The position numbers and the translations under genes are program-made. Of a stretch of 64,000 nt of DNA, positions 60,240 through 64,000 are shown piece by piece (position 1 is the stretch's first letter; every line of letters begins with the position of its first letter). A model generated the notes under the pieces. The model was not told where the DNA came from. It saw only the letters and a list, made by a program, of their open reading frames with translations, and searched no databases. Source of the DNA: Epiperipatus broadwayi (taxonomy: Eukaryota > Onychophora > Udeonychophora > Euonychophora > Peripatidae); the NCBI GenBank assembly GCA_028023455.1, contig JAQFVV010006275.1, positions 500,001 through 564,000 of the forward strand. Reading direction: 5' to 3'.

Positions 60240-60700
60240 TACCATGGTGTATCCATAAACTAAAGAAAGTTTGCAATCAGTTTAATTTCAGATCAACATT
60301 CCAAAGCTATAGCACATTGCAAGGAATCTTAATCTCTACAAAACCTAAATTTAAAATGCTGAAAAACAAAAACTGCATCTATGAAATATCATGTGAATGT
60401 GATAGAATATATATTGAAGAAACTAGCTACCCCATAAAAAAATATTTAAAAGAGTACAAAATGATTGCAGAGAATAGAATGTATCTAAAATAACAGACTG
60501 TGTATCTACTAATGAATATGTATTCAATTAGGAAAAGATAAGAATATTAGAGATAAAGAAAAGAAGAAAATTTGCAAAAGCTGATTACATGACAATAGCC
60601 AATAATTTCATAAGTCAGTCTAATGTAATAATCCATAATATTTGGAAACCAGCCATTAACTTTTAGAAGAACCATAAGTACATAAAATTTCTACTAATAG
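60240..60700 (+). mobile_element. Penelope-like element relic (GIY-YIG domain)
   Basis: Translation near 60375-60440 gives CIYEISCECDRIYIEETSYP, the GIY-YIG motif of Penelope-like elements (family VYKIPC...YIGET), with the Gly of YIG replaced by Glu. Downstream frames read KEYKMIAENRMYLK and, near 60650, IIHNIWKPAI, which fits the end of the domain. Stops intervene. It is more decayed than, and not obviously the same copy as, the relic at 2405-2660. Confidence 0.65.
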
Positions 60701-62870
60701 ATGCATTTAACAGAATAATCAAATTGGTTAGTGTGTCATTTGAAATTTAGAATTTCTGAAGCTAAAAATCACCAATTTGATTGTCACTGATCAGCCAATA
60801 ACACCTAAAGAAGAGAGAGAGTAATATCACTTGAAATATTGTATTATATACTAACGTTTGTGTTAGTACTAACAAAAGTTTAATTTTTCTAAAAATAAAT
60901 TAGATGATAAAAGTAGACCAACATATAATTATAAATAAATAAATAAACATCAAATATTTTAAATACTATATTTAAAAAATTATTTCAATCCTACATGCAA
61001 TTACTGAACAAAATTTTATACAAAATGTCTATATAGCAATTATATTAAATTAGTTTTTTTTAAGTCTACTAACATAAAGTTCTTCTGTTGCTGTTTATAT
61101 ACATATTAAATGAACCAGAAAATAAAAACATAAATAAAAAAAATTATTGAAAGTTATGAATGTGTGCATTTAAAATTGCTGGGTAATTACACTTTAATGA
61201 AATTTAAGTAAGAATTGCATTGATTAATTTTAAATCTACTTGGTTACATAAAATTATTATGTACGCATATTTAAATAACTTTAAAACTAATCTAATAGAA
61301 TTTTATTATATATCTTGAAAGAAGACCTAAAAATTTAAGACTGAATAATAATTGAGTATAAGGAAAAATATATTGATTTTTTATTTATTTATATGTATAC
61401 TAGTTGTCTCTGTGGCTTCATTCACATTAGTAGAAAATTATTAAATTTCTTTAAATCAATTAAATACCATAAAGAAAAAATATAAAAAAAATAAAATTGG
61501 TGCTAAAACAAAGTTTATATAAAGGATAAAGAATTACCAGTAACTTACATACAACATTGCCATCTTTAATTTAAATATTCCTGAATTATTTGTTTTAGAG
61601 TTCTAGTATTTATCCTGTTTGTTAACTACAAATTCTTTAATCCCTATTGAAATATTTGAATTGTATTAAAGCACTTTTGGCTGGTGTTCATTTTTGTGAA
61701 TATATGCAGATGATTAATCTCTCAGACATGGTTTTTTTAAATTAATGAACTTTTATTAAGTGCTTTATAAATTACTTTGAAAAGTACTTGAAAGTTTGTT
61801 CGTTCATTTATTTGTTACTTAATAAGTCCACAAATATTGCCTTAATCTTCTTAGTACGCACAATTTTTTTTTTTTCACGGTGAAATAATGTATTAATAAT
61901 TTTCGAGAAAATATTACTTTTAAATGATGAAAAGTTTCCCAGAGATCATTGCTAATATAAAGTTTCAAATTCTGTATCCACAGCTTTCCTCACATTAGAA
62001 GTTTTCCAAACAATAAAGTATCATAAAGCAAAAATCCATAGCTTATGTAATTCTCCAAAAAAAAAAAAAAGAAAGAAAGAAAGAAAAATATGTAAGATTT
62101 ATTGAGATTGATGCAGTATTTGTTGAGTTATTAAATAGCAAACTTTCAAATATATATATATTACATAAATATATTGTATATGTCTATCACAACTGTCATA
62201 CATTCTGAATATTTGTTGGAGATACAGTATTATTATATATAAGTAATATTGTTATCAGAAGTCATCAAATTGATATAGACTTTTGATTGTACGAACAAAA
62301 AATCTTTTTGATATTTCAATTCATTGATAGCACATTCATTATTATTATAATGGAGTTTATCATTTCCATTGCTAGTCATTTATTTCCTTTTTCATTATCA
62401 ACTTTCCCAAGTATTATGTATTTTTATAATGGATTACAGCATTTCGTAACAGAACCAAAATAAGGTGATTTCAAACTAATCACTTATTTGTCAAATAGCG
62501 ATTCAGATCAAGTCTGATTGAGAATATAAGTGTATAGCACTTTAAAAAAAAAAACACTTTTATCATAAATTTAAAATTTCAGTTTAGTTATAAATAAGTT
62601 GGATATTCAAAAATTCTATTTTATTCCAATAATAGTATATATTCTAGTAGAATTTTTAGATTGTTACATAGAAACTCTTTTTCTTTCAATGATGAAAATG
62701 CTTGTCAATTTAACTAGTTTTCATTTTTAAGTTTGATTTTAGTTCTATATATTTTTTTTTTCTTTCTTTGTTTAAATTATCCCTATCTTCTAAAATTCAC
62801 TAAGAGAATTATTTCCAGTATTGATTTTTCACATTGCAGAATAAGAATATTATTAATCATATGAAGATAT
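60701..62870. other. AT-rich intron, nothing recognised
   Basis: Contains a poly-A and GAAA-type run at 62056-62087. No coding signal. Confidence 0.5.
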
Positions 62871-62874
62871 TTTA

Positions 62875-63400
62875 ATATTTTAAAGTTGTAATTAATAATT
62901 TATTAAACGCACACTCATTACCTAAGTAATATATATTAAGGCTATAACCTTGAGACTATGCACCTAGATGTGACAGTAGGGACCTCTACAAATCTTAACA
63001 CTAGATTAAAGACTTTAAAAGTCAAGAGCGGCCACTCTTATCTTCGACCTACTTTTTAATTATATAGGCGAATCTAAAGAATTTTTATTTGAGAGCATGA
63101 AGCTATTAGCTACTTCATTGATTAAGTCCACAATTTCTATATAAGCTAAAGTATGTGAAATCTTTCACTTTACAGCGAGTCAGTGTGCTCTTATAATTAG
63201 AAATCTTTTAAGACAATTTAAAGTGGTAATTAATAATTTGTTAAGCGCATACTCATTACATAATCAGTATATATTAAGGCTATAACCTTAAGACTATGTG
63301 CCTAGATGCGACAGTAGGGACCTCTATAAATCTTAACATAAGATTATCAGTTTTAAAAGACAAGAGCGGCCACTCTTATCTTTGACCTACTTTTTACTTA
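62875..63400. repeat. Direct repeat, period 338 bp, second unit truncated
   Basis: 62889-63058 and 63227-63396 align with few differences: TAATTAATAATTT, ATATATTAAGGCTATAACCT, GACAGTAGGGACCTCTA, AAGAGCGGCCACTCTTATCT and GACCTACTTTTTA occur in both. The rest of unit 1 (to 63195, ending TTTACAGCGAGTCAGTG) matches 44900-44970 but is absent after unit 2. GAGCGGCCACTC is itself a short palindrome-like block. Confidence 0.88.
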
Positions 63401-64000
63401 ATAATTTGTTCTTCCAGTAATTATAAAAATTTGCTTCACTTAATAATAAATTGGATTATAATTGTTAGTGTTTCACCCCAATAGTCTGACATGCTTAATA
63501 TTTTCAGCAATTTTCAAAATGTTAATCTTTTCAACAATGTGAAAACTTATTTTTCAGTTATTCTACATTTTAGAATTCTTAAAAATCTGTCTATGAAATT
63601 TCCTAATGTACTTTAGAATCTAATAATAAATTGTAATTCTTTTTTTTTATTCATAACTTACTGTAAGAATTTTTTCTGTGAAGAATATTTAAATCATTTA
63701 GTAATTTTTTGTATACTCTTCCTGTTGTCAGATTTTAAATTATTTTTTTCATCACTTTTTTAATTCAGTGTCTCTATAGTATTTGCTTTCCTTGTTTCTC
63801 TAAGTGTCTCCCTTTCTCTTCTAAGTATTTTGAAGTTACAGCTTGACTCATACAGCTTTTAATATATGATGAACCTTTACTACCATTTATCATATATTTG
63901 TATCTCTTTATTTCTTACTATTTTAAATTTCTTGTAGGAAGTGTGATAGACACCATCCATCATACTATTCTGTAATGAAATTGAAAATCATAATTCTGTA
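63401..64000. other. Terminal AT-rich segment, nothing recognised
   Basis: A/T-rich intron or flank to the window edge. T/C-rich runs at 63720-63830 could be antisense LINE scraps but no motif was readable. Confidence 0.4.

Noticed and set aside
1-64000. CRISPR array, bacterial operon or viral integration beyond retroelements
   Set aside because: No regularly spaced identical short repeats, no dense same-strand coding, no ribosome-binding sites. The gypsy element is an ordinary LTR retrotransposon and no envelope-like reading was seen.

Overview
This is an AT-rich (about three quarters A+T by eye) animal nuclear sequence. GT-AG introns of 0.1 to 13 kb, several classes of retroelement and the lack of any dense gene packing point to an invertebrate metazoan. 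Arthropod is plausible and an AT-rich cnidarian is possible; the sequence does not settle the phylum.

The window holds one recognisable host gene, on the + strand: an ortholog of URI1 (unconventional prefoldin RPB5 interactor, also called RMP), whose visible exons run from 1258 to 58443. Eight internal exons join in one open frame of 1209 nt (403 codons) with consistent splice phases. The first coding exon (start codon) lies left of the window, and the 3'-terminal exon(s) lie to the right or were not recognised. In order the exons encode the N-terminal prefoldin helix, the beta-hairpin core, the second helix, an RPB5-binding-like helix, an acidic linker with a PP1-docking-like KVTW motif, and the conserved DIYKLF...KSILKS segment followed by a 14-residue tandem duplication.

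Everything else is intron, mostly filled with decayed mobile elements. Intron 1 (1293-9965): a reverse-transcriptase scrap, a short hairpin element, a Penelope-like GIY-YIG relic, a non-coding retroelement-like block and an RTE-type LINE. Intron 2 (10045-14032): mostly AT-rich DNA with an RTE 3' end. Intron 3 (14169-27068): a LINE ORF1-like relic, a complete but inactive Ty3/gypsy element on the minus strand with paired LTRs and a 5-bp target duplication (17602-23120), tandem repeats, and another retroelement-like block. Intron 4 (27152-32702): two relics of a second LINE family (called LINE-A here) in opposite orientation. Intron 6 (33040-45259): a tRNA-like SINE candidate, a hairpin MITE, an antisense RTE, head-to-tail LINE-A fragments, a TTAA-flanked terminal-inverted-repeat element and a dispersed repeat. 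Intron 7 (45648-58167): two RTE relics in opposite orientation, a 293-bp near-perfect palindrome and a third retroelement-like block. Downstream of exon 8 there is a second Penelope-like relic and a 338-bp-period repeat related to one at 44.7 kb.

I found no operon, CRISPR array, intact rRNA or tRNA gene, or new multi-gene system. The most interesting items are the TE load inside one URI1 gene, the in-frame duplication in exon 8, the long palindrome and its relative at 1.8 kb, the TTAA element, and the unclassified dispersed repeats.
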